DNA of 64,000 nucleotides from Staphylococcus massiliensis CCUG 55927 (GTDB lineage: Bacteria > Bacillota > Bacilli > Staphylococcales > Staphylococcaceae), in NCBI RefSeq assembly GCF_000298075.1, contig NZ_JH815593.1, positions 1 through 64,000 of the forward strand. The letters are read 5' to 3'. Of this stretch, positions 17,547 to 26,870 are shown piece after piece; positions within the stretch are counted from its first letter, which is position 1; each line of letters opens with the position of its first letter. The notes beneath the pieces were generated by a model. It worked only from the letters and a program-made list of their open reading frames with translations, ran no database searches and was not told the origin of the DNA. The position numbers and the translations under genes were made by a program.

Positions 17547-17556
17547 GGAGGCAGTT

Positions 17557-19089
17557 ATGGAACGCATTGCTTTAATTGATATCGGTTCCAATACGATTCG
17601 TTTAGTAATATTTGAATACAATCGCATGATTGGATTAAATGAAATACAAAATATTAAAACGCCTGCAAGGTTAAGTCAGTATCTCACAGATGATCAACAA
17701 ATGACTGATGAAGGTATTGATGTATTAACAGACACTTTAAAAAGCTTTAAAAAGGTATCAGATAAATATAAAGTCGATGCGCTTTATCCAATTGCAACTG
17801 CAGCAATCCGTCAATCTGCTAACCAAGATGTCATTCTTCAAAGGGTTAAAGATGCGATTGATGTTGATATTCAAATCGTACCTGAAGAAGATGAAGCTTA
17901 CTACGGTTATTATGCTGTAACCCACACAACTAGTGTACCTGATGGGGTTACAGTAGATATTGGCGGTGGTTCTACTGAAATTACTCTTTTCAAAGATAAA
18001 AAGCTAATTCACGCACATAGTTTTCCATTTGGTGTCGTGACGTTAAAACGTAAATTCTTCAACGGTGAACCTCATAATGATAAGAATAGTATTAAAAAGA
18101 TGGAAAAATTCCTATCTGAACAATTTAAGTCATTAGACTGGATTCAAGATCAAGACATTCCATTAGTAGGGATTGGTGGGTCTGCGCGTAACGTTGCGCG
18201 CATCCATCAGTCAAATTTAAGTTACCCAATTGCGGGGGTACATGGCTACACGATGGATAAAAAGGACATCCAAAAAGTTTATGATATGATCCGTAAAAGT
18301 TCTCGAGATGACTTAACGAATTTAGATGGTTTAAGTCAAGACCGCGTGGATATTATCCTTCCAGCTGTTAGCGTATTTAAAACGTTGTATGAAGAAATTG
18401 ATGCTACTCAATTCACGTTTTCTCGAAAAGGATTGAGGGAAGGGTATGTAATGAGCGAGTTGAGTAAAACGTATAAGGATGAATTCGATTCTAAAAAGGT
18501 CAGACAAGATGCGCTATTTCATTTAGCTAATGAATATAAAATTGAGAGTAAGGGCGCTGAGCAACGTGTTCGATTAGCAGAAATGCTTTTTAATCAGTTG
18601 CATGATCTTGGGAAACTTAAAGTTTCAGATAATCTTAAAGAGCTTTTCCTAAAGGGTGCATACTTATACTATTTAGGGTCCTTTATAGATGCTGATTCAA
18701 GTTCTCAACATACGTTCTATATTATCTCTAATTCAAGCATCAATGGCTTTACTCATAAGAATCGTGTTACGCTCGCGTTGTTAGCAAGCTTCAAGAACAA
18801 GACATTACTTAAGTTTTATAGTCATGAAATCGGCTGGTTTGACAGTAAGGAAATTGATGAAATTCAAGCATTAGGCGGTATTATTAAGTTCGTTAATGCG
18901 ATGAATGTTTCTAATATTAATTCTGTAAGTCAACTTGATTTACAGCCTGCTAAGAAGAAAGGCTTTAATTTGTTTGTTCACTACAAAGGTGAACCAGTTG
19001 CTGAGGAGTATCAAGCTAATAGACAAAAAAAACACATTGAACGTATTTTAAAAGAAGACATGAATATAACCTTTACAAAAACTTTATAA
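17557..19089 (+). CDS. ppx: Exopolyphosphatase (Ppx/GppA family)
   Basis: 510 residues. The N-terminal actin-like ATPase fold shows IDIGSNTIRLVIF, EEDEAYYGYY and VDIGGGSTEITLF. The C-terminal half is the HD-like helical region typical of full-length Ppx. The ATG at 17557 follows AAGGAGG. It releases phosphate from polyphosphate. It stands directly before ppk, so synthesis and breakdown of polyphosphate are encoded side by side. Confidence 0.93.
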   Translation: MERIALIDIGSNTIRLVIFEYNRMIGLNEIQNIKTPARLSQYLTDDQQMTDEGIDVLTDTLKSFKKVSDKYKVDALYPIATAAIRQSANQDVILQRVKDAIDVDIQIVPEEDEAYYGYYAVTHTTSVPDGVTVDIGGGSTEITLFKDKKLIHAHSFPFGVVTLKRKFFNGEPHNDKNSIKKMEKFLSEQFKSLDWIQDQDIPLVGIGGSARNVARIHQSNLSYPIAGVHGYTMDKKDIQKVYDMIRKSSRDDLTNLDGLSQDRVDIILPAVSVFKTLYEEIDATQFTFSRKGLREGYVMSELSKTYKDEFDSKKVRQDALFHLANEYKIESKGAEQRVRLAEMLFNQLHDLGKLKVSDNLKELFLKGAYLYYLGSFIDADSSSQHTFYIISNSSINGFTHKNRVTLALLASFKNKTLLKFYSHEIGWFDSKEIDEIQALGGIIKFVNAMNVSNINSVSQLDLQPAKKKGFNLFVHYKGEPVAEEYQANRQKKHIERILKEDMNITFTKTL

Positions 19090-19173
19090 TTGGGCAATTA
19101 ATAAGTTGAATGCATTTATGATATTCTGTAATTATACAGAGCTAAATATAAGTATGATAAGGTGGGGAATATA

Positions 19174-21351
19174 GTGAAAGATGCATCAAATAACAATTCT
19201 GTAGATATTAATAATCCTAAATACTATAACAACCGTGAATTAAGTTGGTTAGATTTTAACTATCGTGTTTTACAAGAGGCTTACGATGAATCAAATCCTC
19301 TATTAGAACAATTAAACTTCATTTCTATTGTAAGTTCTAACTTAGACGAATTCTTTATGGTTCGTGTCGCTGGTTTAAAAGACCAAGTTAAACTTGGATA
19401 TGACAAACCTGAAAATAAAGCTCAGTTAACGCCAGAGGAGCAATTAACTGAAATCGAGAAAAAGAATCGTGTAAACGTTACAAAACAATATGAAAGATAC
19501 AATGAATTATTAGATGAATTACGTAACTACCAGGTTGAAATGGTGCGCCCGGAAGAACTTTCTGAAGCACAGCTTCAACAATTAGAAGAAATTTTCAAGA
19601 ATGATATTTTACCTACTTTAACACCATTAGGTATTGATGCATATCGTCCATTCCCAAAATTAAACAATAAAACGTTAAATATTTTCGTGGATATCGATAC
19701 AGATGAAGAAATTAACTCTGCTATCGTTCAAATTCCTACATTATTAGACCGTTTTATTCCAATCAATGATGATAACAAGCAGTATATCGTCTTAATTGAA
19801 GATGTCATTACGCATTTCATTGAATATTTATTTAGAGGTTTTGACATCTTAAGTACTTATACATTCCGCATTACGCGTAATGCAGATTTAACTATCCATG
19901 AAGATGGTGCCGAAGACTTATTAATTGAAATCGAACGATTCTTAAAAGAACGTAAAAGTGGTGCTGCTGTACGTCTTGAAATCGATAATAGACGTCAAAA
20001 CGATAACCAAACAAGCATTGATTGGTTAATCGACACATTAGAAGTTTCTGATGAAGATGTGTATTATGTAGATGGCCCATTAGACTTAACTATGGTATCT
20101 GATTTAGTTGGTCATTTATCTAATAAACTTAAACATCTTAAATACGAAAAATACATTCCACAACCACCACAATCATTAGGCAATGAAAATGTTTATGATT
20201 TATCATTACAACGCGATATTTTCTTCCATCACCCATATGAATCTTTTGAACCAATCGTTGATTTCATTCGTGAAGCTTCAGAAGATCCTAACACGATGGC
20301 GATTAAACAAACACTATATCGTGTAAGTAGTGATTCACCAATTATCGAAGCATTAAAAAATGCAGCTGAAAATGGTAAACAGGTAACAGTTTTAGTTGAG
20401 TTAAAAGCGCGTTTCGATGAAGAAAATAACGTACACTGGGCTAAAATGTTAGAAGATGCAGGTTGCCACGTTATGTATGGTATGACGCATCTTAAAACAC
20501 ACAGTAAAATTACGCTTGTAGTTAAACGTATGAACGGTAAGATGGTACCTTATGTACATCTTGGTACTGGTAACTACAATGATAAAACGGCTAAGTTATA
20601 CACTGATATGGGTATTATCACTACAAATGAACAAATCGGTGAAGATGCGATGAACTTCTTTAACTACTTAAGTGGTTATTCAGTTAAACCTGATTACAAC
20701 GAATTAATCGTAGCACCATTTGATATTCGTGATAAATTCATTGAACGCATCGATAAAGAAATCGAAAGTCATAGACAACATGGTAATGGTAAAATGATGA
20801 TGAAAATGAATTCATTAACTGATAAAGCTATTATCTTAAAATTATTTGAAGCATCTCAAGCAGGTGTTAAAGTACAGCTTGTTGTCCGTGGTATCTGTTG
20901 TTTAAAACCAGGTATCCCTGGTGTAAGTGAGAACATTGAAGTAGTAAGTGTAGTAGGTCGTCTACTTGAACACTCTCGTATCTACTACTTCCATAACAAC
21001 GGTGACTCAAGAATGTACTTATCTTCAGCGGATATTATGACACGTAACATGATTAAACGTGTTGAAATTTTATTCCCTGTACATGATCCTAAAATTGCGA
21101 ATCGCTTAAAAGAATTCTTAGAGTTACAACTTTCTGATAACCAAAAAGGTCGTTACATGGACAAAGAAGGTAAGTATCATTACAATAAGAATGACCGTCA
21201 GCCATTAAACTCTCAACTTTATTTAATGAATGAAGCTATGGAGTATGGTGAAAAGTTAAGAAATAAAGGTACGACTTCTGTAGGTCAACCTGTGAAACCT
21301 AAGCGTTCTTCTTGGGTACACAAGCTTAAAAGCCGTTTCAATCGTAAATAA
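19174..21351 (+). CDS. ppk: Polyphosphate kinase 1
   Basis: 725 residues. The PPK1 landmarks are present: [17 protein letters not shown] at the N-terminus, [14 protein letters not shown], the phospho-histidine region [14 protein letters not shown], and [17 protein letters not shown]. The C-terminus is basic. It makes polyphosphate from ATP. I prefer the GTG at 19174, eight bases after AAGGTGG; the earlier GTG at 19162 lies inside that RBS. Confidence 0.94.
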   Translation: MKDASNNNSVDINNPKYYNNRELSWLDFNYRVLQEAYDESNPLLEQLNFISIVSSNLDEFFMVRVAGLKDQVKLGYDKPENKAQLTPEEQLTEIEKKNRVNVTKQYERYNELLDELRNYQVEMVRPEELSEAQLQQLEEIFKNDILPTLTPLGIDAYRPFPKLNNKTLNIFVDIDTDEEINSAIVQIPTLLDRFIPINDDNKQYIVLIEDVITHFIEYLFRGFDILSTYTFRITRNADLTIHEDGAEDLLIEIERFLKERKSGAAVRLEIDNRRQNDNQTSIDWLIDTLEVSDEDVYYVDGPLDLTMVSDLVGHLSNKLKHLKYEKYIPQPPQSLGNENVYDLSLQRDIFFHHPYESFEPIVDFIREASEDPNTMAIKQTLYRVSSDSPIIEALKNAAENGKQVTVLVELKARFDEENNVHWAKMLEDAGCHVMYGMTHLKTHSKITLVVKRMNGKMVPYVHLGTGNYNDKTAKLYTDMGIITTNEQIGEDAMNFFNYLSGYSVKPDYNELIVAPFDIRDKFIERIDKEIESHRQHGNGKMMMKMNSLTDKAIILKLFEASQAGVKVQLVVRGICCLKPGIPGVSENIEVVSVVGRLLEHSRIYYFHNNGDSRMYLSSADIMTRNMIKRVEILFPVHDPKIANRLKEFLELQLSDNQKGRYMDKEGKYHYNKNDRQPLNSQLYLMNEAMEYGEKLRNKGTTSVGQPVKPKRSSWVHKLKSRFNRK

Positions 21352-21407
21352 GACATTATATCTATGACCATAGTTCTTCTTTCGACTTGAATAGTGTTAA
21401 ATAAGTT

Positions 21408-21500
21408 AATTTCCTTAACAGCATGCTTTCCTGGGGCGTGGCTGGAGCCTGTAGTCTCCAGACTCACGCTACTCCCCTGGGAGTCAGCTGTTAGGAAATT
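21408..21500. repeat. Dispersed hairpin element, copy 2
   Basis: Outer arms AATTTCCTTAACAGC and GCTGTTAGGAAATT. Inside, CTGGGGCGTG faces CACGCTACTCCCCTGGG, and CTGGAG pairs with CTCCAG around CCTGTAGT. Compared with the copy at 9568, the arms differ in both strands so that pairing is kept. It lies in the 345-base ppk/pseudouridine synthase spacer. Confidence 0.85.
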
Positions 21501-21530
21501 ACTTTATTATTAAACAAGAACTCATAAGAT

Positions 21531-21574
21531 AAGCTCACCTTAATCACATGATGTGGTTAAGGTGAGCTTTTTAA
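21531..21574. terminator. Bidirectional terminator between ppk and the RluA-type gene
   Basis: AAGCTCACCTTAA pairs with TTAAGGTGAGCTT, and CACAT with ATGTG inside, followed by T-rich sequence. Confidence 0.9.
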
Positions 21575-21697
21575 TTTAGGTCTAAAATATGGTTCTCTAA
21601 CAAATTCGTTTACGATGCTATCGAGTACGAGATTGCTTCACGTAAAATAGGTTTATGTGCGTTCATAAATCTCATCTCGCTATTCCTAGCTTCAAAT

Positions 21698-22528
21698 TTA
21701 TTTTTTCGTATCGTCTAACGAAACGGATATGCGTTCTTTAGTTAAAGGATGTGTAAAATCGATTTGATGACTGTTAAGTTTAAGCTTTCTTAGCGTTGAG
21801 TCGCCATATAAAGGGTCACCAAGGACCGGATAACCTAAGTCGGCTAGATGTACACGTATTTGGTGTGTTCGTCCTGTATCAAGCTTTAAATCAACCTCAC
21901 AAACACCTTCTTTAATCATCTTAGAATCAAGGATATGAGTGATGGCTGCTTGACCCGTAGTTGAAATACGTCTCTTATTTGGATGGAATTTATCTTTACC
22001 AATCGGTTTATTGATTGTTTGAGGTTTTATTGGTAATAGACTTTTCACATGCGCCTTATAAATACGATTAATATGGTTATCTTCTAGCATGCGGTCAAGA
22101 ATCTTCTTCATAATCGGATTTTTAGCGACGATAAGTAAGCCAACTGTTTCCTGGTCTAGACGATGGATAGGCTCAACATAATCCGTATCCATTGTATAGA
22201 TAAGATGGTTCATGAGCGTATTACTTTCTTTTAAATCATTCGGATGTGTTTTAACACCTTTAGGTTTCTTAACAATGGCTAAGTCATCGTCTTCATACAT
22301 AATATTCGCTAGTCGGTAACTTGGTAAATAATTACTTTTATCCTCTGGGTTTGGTACAAATACGTTGTCGCCAGTTTCAACTTTATCTGTAAGTTTAGCG
22401 GCGTTATCATTAATTGTTATGTCTTTAGACATATTTAATTCATGCAATGCCTTTTTAGGAAGTTTTAATTCTTGGAAAATTTCTCTAATTGTATAGTTAT
22501 TGTAAGACTCTGGTACTTTAAACTTCAT
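21698..22528 (-). CDS. RluA-family pseudouridine synthase
   Basis: 276 residues. An S4-like N-terminal region (residues ~10-75) precedes the catalytic domain with EPIHRLDQETVGLLIVAK, where the HRLD aspartate is the nucleophile, and later DTGRTHQIRVHLADLGYPVLGDPLYG. It isomerises uridines in rRNA or tRNA; the exact target is not predictable. The ATG at 22528 follows AAGGAGGC; a longer frame upstream lacks an RBS. Divergent from airS. Confidence 0.93.
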   Translation of the reverse strand: MKFKVPESYNNYTIREIFQELKLPKKALHELNMSKDITINDNAAKLTDKVETGDNVFVPNPEDKSNYLPSYRLANIMYEDDDLAIVKKPKGVKTHPNDLKESNTLMNHLIYTMDTDYVEPIHRLDQETVGLLIVAKNPIMKKILDRMLEDNHINRIYKAHVKSLLPIKPQTINKPIGKDKFHPNKRRISTTGQAAITHILDSKMIKEGVCEVDLKLDTGRTHQIRVHLADLGYPVLGDPLYGDSTLRKLKLNSHQIDFTHPLTKERISVSLDDTKK

Positions 22529-22665
22529 AATAGCCTCCTTATCACTCACATATTTTATCATATTCACTATCTTGAAAGTGAGATTACTTTAAATTCCTAC
22601 GATTTCATTAAATATATTTTAATTGTATAATGAAGGAATAGAACTTATCTATTAGGAGCATGGTT

Positions 22666-23787
22666 ATGGAGAAACCAACACGTTTAGCCTTATTAAAGGA
22701 AATTGCTGAATTTTTAAATGAAGAAACTGAAATATATAGTATGTTGCATGGCGCTCTAGAACTTCTTGTCGATGGCAGTGATTTCACGACAGGTTGGGTT
22801 TTCTTTATAGATGATCAGGGACATCACGAACTCGTATCAGATGTGCATTTACCGGGTGCTCTTTTGAAAAAGGACTGCCAGTATATGAAAGAGGGTTCTT
22901 GTTGGTGTGTTCAGGCCTATCATAAAAAGAAACTTACGAAAGCGTCTAATATTATCAATTGTTCACGTATCAATCTTGCGAATAAGAAATATGTGGATGA
23001 AACGGATGATATTACTCACCATGCGACCGTTCCACTCCGCTCAGGAAATGAACAATTTGGATTATTAAATGTTGCGACGCCTGAAACGAAGCGTTATTCT
23101 GAGGAAGATTTAGAGTTACTTGAGTCGGTGGCTTTTCAAATTGGGTCAGCCATTAAACGTATTTATTTAACCGATCAGGAAAAGGAAGCTGCGCGAATTA
23201 GCGAACGCAACCGTTTAGCACGTGATTTACATGATTCCGTCAATCAAATGTTATTCTCATTGAAGGTCACTGCTCACGCTGCGCAAAATTTAACTCAAGA
23301 AGAGATGAGTTTAAAAGCATTCAAAACGATTGAATCAACGAGCCAACAAGCCGTTAATGAAATGCGTGCGTTAATTTGGCAATTAAAACCAATCGGACTT
23401 GAACATGGTCTAGTTCAGGCGTTAAAGCAATATGCGAAGATGCTCGATATGTCGCTAGATGTTGAGGTGAGCGGGTTAATCGATGTGTCGCACAGTATTG
23501 AAGAAAATATTTATCGCATTATACAAGAGGCTATGAACAACACGCGTAAACATACGAACACCAACCATATTAAGCTTAAATTGGAACAAACTGAAACCGA
23601 ATTAATCGTTGACATTATCGACCAAGGTGAAGGATTCGATGTTTCAAGCAAGAATTTATACGAGTCGCACGGTATTAATAATATGAAACAGCGTGCGCAC
23701 ATGATTCATGGTCAAATGAAACTCGCTTCGACTAAGCAAGAAGGTACTTCAATTCATCTTAAGATTCCATTGAAAGAGGAGGGATAA
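22666..23787 (+). CDS. airS: AirS oxygen/redox-sensing histidine kinase
   Basis: 373 residues with no membrane segment: a GAF domain (about 20-165) then a HisKA_3 dimerisation region with ERNRLARDLHD (H189) and a HATPase_c domain ending in GTSIHLKIPL. Four cysteines in the GAF domain (C71, C79, C81, C99) match the cluster-binding pattern of S. aureus AirS (YhcS), which holds a redox-active [2Fe-2S] centre. ATG 22666 is seven bases from AGGAG. airR follows after one base. The gene order airS-airR next to an SA1665-like gene agrees with S. aureus. Confidence 0.9.
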   Translation: MEKPTRLALLKEIAEFLNEETEIYSMLHGALELLVDGSDFTTGWVFFIDDQGHHELVSDVHLPGALLKKDCQYMKEGSCWCVQAYHKKKLTKASNIINCSRINLANKKYVDETDDITHHATVPLRSGNEQFGLLNVATPETKRYSEEDLELLESVAFQIGSAIKRIYLTDQEKEAARISERNRLARDLHDSVNQMLFSLKVTAHAAQNLTQEEMSLKAFKTIESTSQQAVNEMRALIWQLKPIGLEHGLVQALKQYAKMLDMSLDVEVSGLIDVSHSIEENIYRIIQEAMNNTRKHTNTNHIKLKLEQTETELIVDIIDQGEGFDVSSKNLYESHGINNMKQRAHMIHGQMKLASTKQEGTSIHLKIPLKEEG

Positions 23788-23788
23788 T

Positions 23789-24412
23789 ATGCATCGCATT
23801 ATACTTGTTGATGATCATTATATTGTTCGACAAGGGCTCGAATTTCTATTATCAACTAAAGAGAGTTTTAAGGTCTTAGAGGGCTTTTCAAATGGGGAAG
23901 ACTTTATTGAATATCTTAAAACGAATGAACCACCTGACATCGTCCTCTTGGACTTAGTGATGCCGAAATTAAATGGCATTGATACGACGCGTTATCTGAA
24001 AAAGTACTATCCGGATATTAAGGTTTTAGTACTAACGAGTTATGTCGATGATGAGCATGTTATTTCTGCAATTAATAATGGTGCTGATGGTTATGAAATG
24101 AAAGATGTTGAACCCGATCAGTTGATTGAAACGATAGAACGTGTGTTAAATGATGAGAAAATGATCCACCCAGAAGCTCAAAAAATATTAGACGATGACA
24201 TGAATAAGCCGCACCAAGTGAATAAATTGTCTAAGCGTGAAATTGAAGTATTGACGGAAGTTGTTAAAGGTAAGACGAATAAAGAAATCGCGGAAACGCT
24301 TTTCGTGTCGGAAAAAACAGTTAAAACACATGTCAGTCATATCTTTCATAAGCTACAAGTGACGGATCGTACGAAGGCAGCCATTTACGCGATGGAAAAT
24401 CGACTCATTTAA
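23789..24412 (+). CDS. airR: AirR response regulator (NarL family)
   Basis: 207 residues. A receiver domain with phospho-acceptor D55 (IVLLDLVMPK) and a LuxR-type HTH near 145-195 (LSKREIEVLTEVVKGKTNKEI). It is the partner of AirS; in S. aureus AirR controls nitrate respiration, redox and wall-related genes. RBS GAGGAGG overlaps the end of airS, so they are translated together. Confidence 0.92.
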   Translation: MHRIILVDDHYIVRQGLEFLLSTKESFKVLEGFSNGEDFIEYLKTNEPPDIVLLDLVMPKLNGIDTTRYLKKYYPDIKVLVLTSYVDDEHVISAINNGADGYEMKDVEPDQLIETIERVLNDEKMIHPEAQKILDDDMNKPHQVNKLSKREIEVLTEVVKGKTNKEIAETLFVSEKTVKTHVSHIFHKLQVTDRTKAAIYAMENRLI

Positions 24413-24432
24413 AAGTTCATTACACACTAGAG

Positions 24433-24462
24433 GCCTCGAGCATTGATAGCTCGGGGTTTTTG
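24433..24462 (+). terminator. Terminator of airSR
   Basis: CCTCGAGC pairs with GCTCGGGG, followed by T5. Confidence 0.88.
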
Positions 24463-24624
24463 TTTGGAAGTTTTAGTTGTAAATTCTAAATACTTCAAAA
24501 TAAAGTTACATGATTGGACGTTAATTCGCGTTTAGATATCTGAATTTTCAAAATTGTTATTTACAAATCGCAACCTTTAAGATTATAATGAATTGAATGT
24601 TCAAACAAAGGGGGAAAATTTAAT

Positions 24625-25896
24625 ATGAAATCTAAAAGTTTAACGATAAAAATAGTTGTCGCTTTAATATTAGGTATTGTTATTGGTTCAATCTTTAATA
24701 TGTTTGCGAAAGAAGCTTTTGTAGGATTTATTGATCAATATATCTTCAATGTGATTGGACAAATCTTCTTAAATCTTATTTTCATGCTAGTGGTACCAGT
24801 CGTTTTTGTATCGATTGTACTTGGGGTAATTGGTGTAGGCGATCCTAAGTTATTAGGGGGCATTGGTGCAAAAACATTAGCATTCTTCTTAACAACTACA
24901 GCAATCGCGATTACAGTTGCGATGTTACTTGCTTTAGTTGTGAAACATGGTGCTGGTCACTCTGACTTATTGAATAGTAAAGAAGTGACTGCTTATGAAA
25001 AGACTTTAAAAGATCAAAATGCGGCTGAGGATGCACCAGCAAAGCAAACGTTTGATCAAACATTAATCAATCTATTTCCTAAAAATCCAATTATGTCGAT
25101 GACTGAAGGTAACATGTTACAAGTCATTACCTTTGCAATCTTTATAGGTATCGGTATAATGGTCGTCGGTAAAAAGGCAGAAGTGGTACATAAATTCTTC
25201 GAGCAGACCAATGAGGTCTTGATGTATATTATTTCGATGATTATGAACGTATTCGCGCCGATAGGTACGTTCGGTCTCGTTGCACACGCGTTCACTGGAG
25301 CTGGTTTCAGTGCGATTAAACAATTAGGACTCTACTTTATCGTCGTTCTCGTAGCGTTATTCATTCACTTCTTCGTGGTATATGGTGGCGCTGTTAAGTT
25401 TTTAGCGAAAGAAAGTCCAATCAAGTTCTTCAAAGGATTTATTCCAGCGATTACAGTTGGTTTCGGTGGCTCAAGTTCAAGTGCTGCACTTCCCGTTTCG
25501 ATGGAATGTACGAAGAAGATGGGCGTTTAACCAGCTGTAGCATCTTTCGTTCAACCTTTAGGTGCGACAATTAACATGGATGGAACAGCGATCATGCAAG
25601 GTGTGGCGACTATATTCATCGCACAAATCTCAGGCGCTGATTTAAGTGTACTTCAGTTAGTTACGGTAGTAGTGGTTGCGGTAATTGCATCGATCGGTAC
25701 AGCAGGGGTTCCTGGTGTCGGTCTCATCATGCTTGCGATGGTATTAACTGCAGTTGGTTTAAATCCAGCAGCTATTGGTATTATCTTAGGTATCGACCGT
25801 TTACTTGATATGACGCGTACAGCGGTAAACATCACAGGCGACGCGGCATGTGCACTTATTATCTCTAACCAAGAAACACGTAAAGCACGCTTATAA
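24625..25896 (+). pseudogene. gltT: Glutamate/dicarboxylate:cation symporter (DAACS) with an in-frame stop
   Basis: The complete reading frame would be about 423 residues. It is cut by TAA at 25528-25530 after MECTKKMGV, and the same frame continues without any shift through [20 protein letters not shown] to 25896. The serine-rich loop (GGSSSSAALP) lies before the stop, and the NMDGTA sodium/substrate motif and the rest of the core lie after it. Family members have an amino acid such as serine here, so one C-to-A change (TCA to TAA) suffices. The truncated product would lack the substrate-binding core. Confidence 0.88.
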
Positions 25897-25911
25897 ATTG
25901 TAATTAATTCG

Positions 25912-25942
25912 GCCAAGACGACTAAGCTGTCTTGGTCTTTTT
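25912..25942 (+). terminator. Terminator of gltT
   Basis: CCAAGAC pairs with GTCTTGG, followed by TCTTTTT. Confidence 0.88.
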
Positions 25943-26163
25943 CATTATGAAAAGTCCTCTAAGAAAGAAACGCGTAATTGTGGGGTTATATGGTCAAACT
26001 TGCATACGCGTTATTCCGTCATATTGATATACTTTTACCAATTATTTCGATAAAAACATGTTTTTAGATAATTATGACTATTATGGCTTTTGATAAATAC
26101 GCATAAAAGTAAGATTCGCTCTTTTAATTTTGCCCATTTTATATTAAGATGTTATTTGTGTTT

Positions 26164-26192
26164 CAAGAAATGTGTATATTTGCAATTTCTTG
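26164..26192. promoter_or_regulatory. Operator-like dyad upstream of the HTH regulator
   Basis: CAAGAAAT and ATTTCTTG form a perfect 8-base inverted repeat 13 bases apart, 40 bases before the regulator's start. Its own product or another regulator could bind. Apart from the gltT terminator, the rest of 25943-26163 shows nothing. Confidence 0.4.
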
Positions 26193-26231
26193 TGTACTGG
26201 AAATTACTATGCAAGGAAGGTAGATCATAGA

Positions 26232-26696
26232 ATGGATAAACAAGAATTTACAGACGTGATTCAAACTAAATTTAAAATGGTAAGAATTGAAGCGGGCTTT
26301 ACTCAAGATACAATGGCTCAAACAATTGGCTTATCAAAGAAGACACTTGTTCAAATTGAAAAAGAACGTGTATTACCTAACTGGACAACATGTATTGCTA
26401 TTTGTTCATTGTTCAGAGATTCAGATGTATTAAACAGCATGTTTGGATGCGATCCACTTGAAATCGTTCAAACAATTTCTAGAAGTCATTGTGCTTACCC
26501 AAATTATCCTACAACTAGTGATATCTATTGGCATGTTATTAGCACTAAGAATGGCTACATGTTACAAAGCAATAAAGTTAGTGAAATCTACCGCGTATTA
26601 GACCAAGATAAACAACCTATCTTTGGTACTGCTAAATTAAGAGAGGCAGAAACATATTTCAGCCGTATCTCTAAAGATGAACCGATTCATGCGTAA
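26232..26696 (+). CDS. SA1665-like XRE-family transcriptional regulator
   Basis: 154 residues. The N-terminal HTH (about 12-65: RIEAGFTQDTMAQTIGLSKK) is XRE-like, and the C-terminal ~85 residues (YWHVISTKNGYMLQSNKVSEIYRVL) form a separate conserved region. Length, neighbours and sequence agree with SA1665 of S. aureus, a DNA-binding protein reported to dampen beta-lactam resistance. ATG 26232 follows AAGGAAGG. Carrying the resistance role over to this organism is inference. Confidence 0.85.
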   Translation: MDKQEFTDVIQTKFKMVRIEAGFTQDTMAQTIGLSKKTLVQIEKERVLPNWTTCIAICSLFRDSDVLNSMFGCDPLEIVQTISRSHCAYPNYPTTSDIYWHVISTKNGYMLQSNKVSEIYRVLDQDKQPIFGTAKLREAETYFSRISKDEPIHA

Positions 26697-26760
26697 TTGA
26701 ATTATATCGCTACTTTAAAGAACATATCTTTATGTAACCGACCGTTGATACAAACATATT

Positions 26761-26852
26761 GGGTTAGGTTAGATGAAAGTGATGTGCACATCAAGAATTG
26801 CAAATATGCAAGGATGCACGTTCGAACTCAGATCTAACCTAGCCCTTTTTTT
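26761..26852 (+). ncRNA. Structured RNA (small RNA or attenuator) upstream of yheB
   Basis: A 14-base closing stem (GGGTTAGGTTAGAT at 26761-26774 with ATCTAACCTAGCCC at 26832-26845, one G-T pair) is followed by T7, a terminator. It encloses a perfect 12-base palindrome GATGTGCACATC (26781-26792) and a TTGCA/TGCAA stem (26798-26811), giving a multi-branched fold. The yheB RBS begins only a few bases after the T run. No known RNA family is recognised. Confidence 0.65.
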
Positions 26853-26870
26853 AAAAAAAGGGGACATTTC

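Noticed and set aside
25528-25530. Programmed read-through or recoding of the gltT stop
   Set aside because: TAA is the least read-through-prone stop, no recoding structure is visible after it, and relatives in the family need no stop here. A lesion or sequence error is simpler.
26815-26832. tRNA-like GTTCGAAC string in the yheB leader
   Set aside because: The flanks do not form a T stem and no other tRNA arm is present; taken as chance.
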